NCBI GenBank assembly: GCA_001770785.1
Contig: MERZ01000331.1
Coordinates: 1 to 14,736 of the forward strand
Length of the DNA: 14,736 nucleotides
Direction of reading: 5' to 3'
DNA from: Burkholderiales bacterium RIFCSPHIGHO2_12_FULL_61_11
GTDB lineage: Bacteria; Pseudomonadota; Gammaproteobacteria; Burkholderiales; Burkholderiaceae_C
The position numbers and the translations under genes were made by a program. Shown here piece after piece: positions 13,983 through 14,736 of this stretch (positions within the stretch are counted from its first letter, which is position 1; each line of letters begins with the position of its first letter). The notes below the pieces were generated by a model. The model was not told the origin of the DNA. It did not search any database and saw nothing but the letters and a program-made list of their open reading frames with translations.

Positions 13983-14588
13983 ATGAGTGCATACGCCAAC
14001 CCCGAAAGAATCGCGCTGCTGCGCAAGAGCATGACTTACTTTGGCCTGACTTCCCTGCTGGCCGTCAGTGCCGCCACGGCGCAGGTCGCCGTGGGCACCA
14101 CCGGCATTGACACCTCGGGCAACACCCAGCGCGAAAAAGCCGCGTGTCACAGCGGCATGACCCAGCAGGATTACGTCACTTGCATGCGCGAAGCCATGAA
14201 CGCGGCAGCCGAAAAACGCAGAGGCAAGCTGGAAAACCACGGGGAACAGTTTCAGGCCAATGCCCTCAAACGCTGCGATGTTCTAAAGGGCGAAGACCAA
14301 ATCGCCTGTCAGGCCCGCATACTCGGCTACGGCAGCACCAGCGGCAGCGTGGCCGGTGGGGGCGTGGTGCGTCAGGTGGAAACGGTGATGGTACCCCCTG
14401 ACGCGGCAAAAGTCGCCATTGAGCCCAAAACATCCGCCGGCGTCGTGGTGATACCCCCTGACGCGGGAACAGTCACCATTGAGCCCAAAACATCCAGCGG
14501 CCTGGTGGTGGTACCTGCTGACGCGGGAACAATCATCATTGAGCCCAAGAGGTCCGGCGGCATTGTGGTGATTCCAGCGCCGAAGTAA
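13983..14588 (+). CDS. Exported four-cysteine protein with C-terminal 20-residue repeats, function unknown
   Basis: The 201-residue product has a signal peptide with a long n-region; the hydrophobic part is YFGLTSLLAVSAATA, with a probable cut after Ala33. AGGAG six bases before the ATG decides the start. Residues 49-118 carry four cysteines (55, 67, 98, 109) in a helical pattern, with KAACHSGMTQQDYVTCMREA and later RCDVLKGEDQIACQARI. They could form two disulfides in the periplasm. I recall similar proteins in other Burkholderiales, annotated only as hypothetical. From residue 137 a 20-residue unit is repeated three times (VPPDA...IEPKTS...VVV) with a short partial copy at the end. The repeat is rich in Val/Ile and Pro and would form an extended beta-type tail. 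The gene stands 152 bases after cphA1 and has no obvious functional link to cyanophycin. Confidence 0.78.
   Translation: MSAYANPERIALLRKSMTYFGLTSLLAVSAATAQVAVGTTGIDTSGNTQREKAACHSGMTQQDYVTCMREAMNAAAEKRRGKLENHGEQFQANALKRCDVLKGEDQIACQARILGYGSTSGSVAGGGVVRQVETVMVPPDAAKVAIEPKTSAGVVVIPPDAGTVTIEPKTSSGLVVVPADAGTIIIEPKRSGGIVVIPAPK
14391..14570 (+). repeat. In-frame 60-bp tandem repeat, three units
   Basis: Three consecutive 60-base units (14391-14450, 14451-14510, 14511-14570) encode 20-residue units at residues 137-156, 157-176 and 177-196. Shared core words are CCTGACGCGG and ATTGAGCCCAA. The first two units are the most similar; the third has diverged more. A partial fourth unit (IPAPK) ends the protein. 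Units keep the reading frame, so copy number could change without breaking the gene. Confidence 0.9.
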
Positions 14589-14649
14589 GCGCAACAGGCC
14601 CTCAGTTCGGGGAGGTGGTAAACACGGCGGGCTGGAAACCATGCGGAAA

Positions 14650-14686
14650 GGGCCACCCACGGAGACTTGGGAGGACCCGCTTTTTT
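14650..14686 (+). terminator. Probable Rho-independent terminator after the repeat protein gene
   Basis: GGGCCACCC (14650-14658) can pair with GGGAGGACCC (14669-14678) around a 10-base loop, with one bulged A and one A-A mismatch. GC and then six T residues (14681-14686) follow. It lies 61 bases after the stop codon. The imperfect stem lowers certainty. Confidence 0.5.
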
Positions 14687-14736
14687 GCCCACGTGCCTGC
14701 TTCTTGAGCACCATGCCGCAAGTCAGCACTGGCGCG

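Noticed and set aside
14283..14729. 148-codon minus-strand frame over the repeat protein gene
   Set aside because: Its apparent repeats are only the reverse reading of the 60-bp units; the plus-strand gene has a signal peptide and a good ribosome-binding site.
14713..14736. Possible start of another plus-strand gene at the right edge
   Set aside because: Only eight codons are visible and there is no convincing ribosome-binding site, so it cannot be supported.

Overview
The window looks like a chromosomal segment of a GC-rich betaproteobacterium, most likely a member of the Burkholderiales and probably Comamonadaceae. The indications are a Bug/TctC-type periplasmic binding protein, tandem cyanophycin synthetase genes next to an ABC transporter and a DUF1854 gene, and several small exported proteins of Burkholderiales type. 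The placement rests on gene content and protein resemblance recalled from memory, not on a search. I see no rRNA, tRNA, CRISPR array, transposase or prophage gene.

Region 1 (1-4735) is a tartrate catabolism cluster built around a divergent promoter. Leftward run ttuC (tartrate dehydrogenase/decarboxylase), a Bug-type solute-binding protein, and the start of a glycerate 2-kinase/hydroxypyruvate reductase gene (ttuD) that leaves the window at base 1. Rightward run a LysR regulator and then tarD, a D-tartrate dehydratase of the enolase superfamily with its catalytic residues in place. Together they would capture tartrate, send the L/meso isomers through TtuC/TtuD towards glycerate metabolism, and send the D isomer through TarD to oxaloacetate. 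A 19-bp dyad between ttuC and the regulator is a candidate operator.

Region 2 (4736-5769) holds a small lipoprotein gene with a TonB-C-like domain. Its upstream region carries three copies of GCCAAG in both orientations. After it lies a convergent intergenic stretch with a short perfect tandem duplication and what looks like an N-terminal remnant of a ureidoimidazoline (OHCU) decarboxylase gene.

Region 3 (5770-13830) is a cyanophycin locus with two divergent arms. Leftward are an 802-residue ABC half-transporter (PH-like N-terminal domain, four-cysteine zinc ribbon, six membrane helices, complete nucleotide-binding domain) and a DUF1854 gene that overlaps or closely follows it. Rightward are cphA2' and cphA1, overlapping as TGATG. 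The two synthetases have complementary defects. CphA1 has an intact ATP-grasp domain and an intact Mur-ligase domain, but its N-domain metal motif reads HxxEA. CphA2' keeps HxxEH and the ATP-grasp domain, but its Mur-ligase domain has lost the P-loop lysine, the GDHLG segment and the C-terminal lobe. This division of labour, and the unexplained ABC/DUF1854 pair, are the most interesting content of the window.

Region 4 (13831-14736) holds one exported small protein with four cysteines and a C-terminal array of three 20-residue repeats, followed by a plausible Rho-independent terminator.
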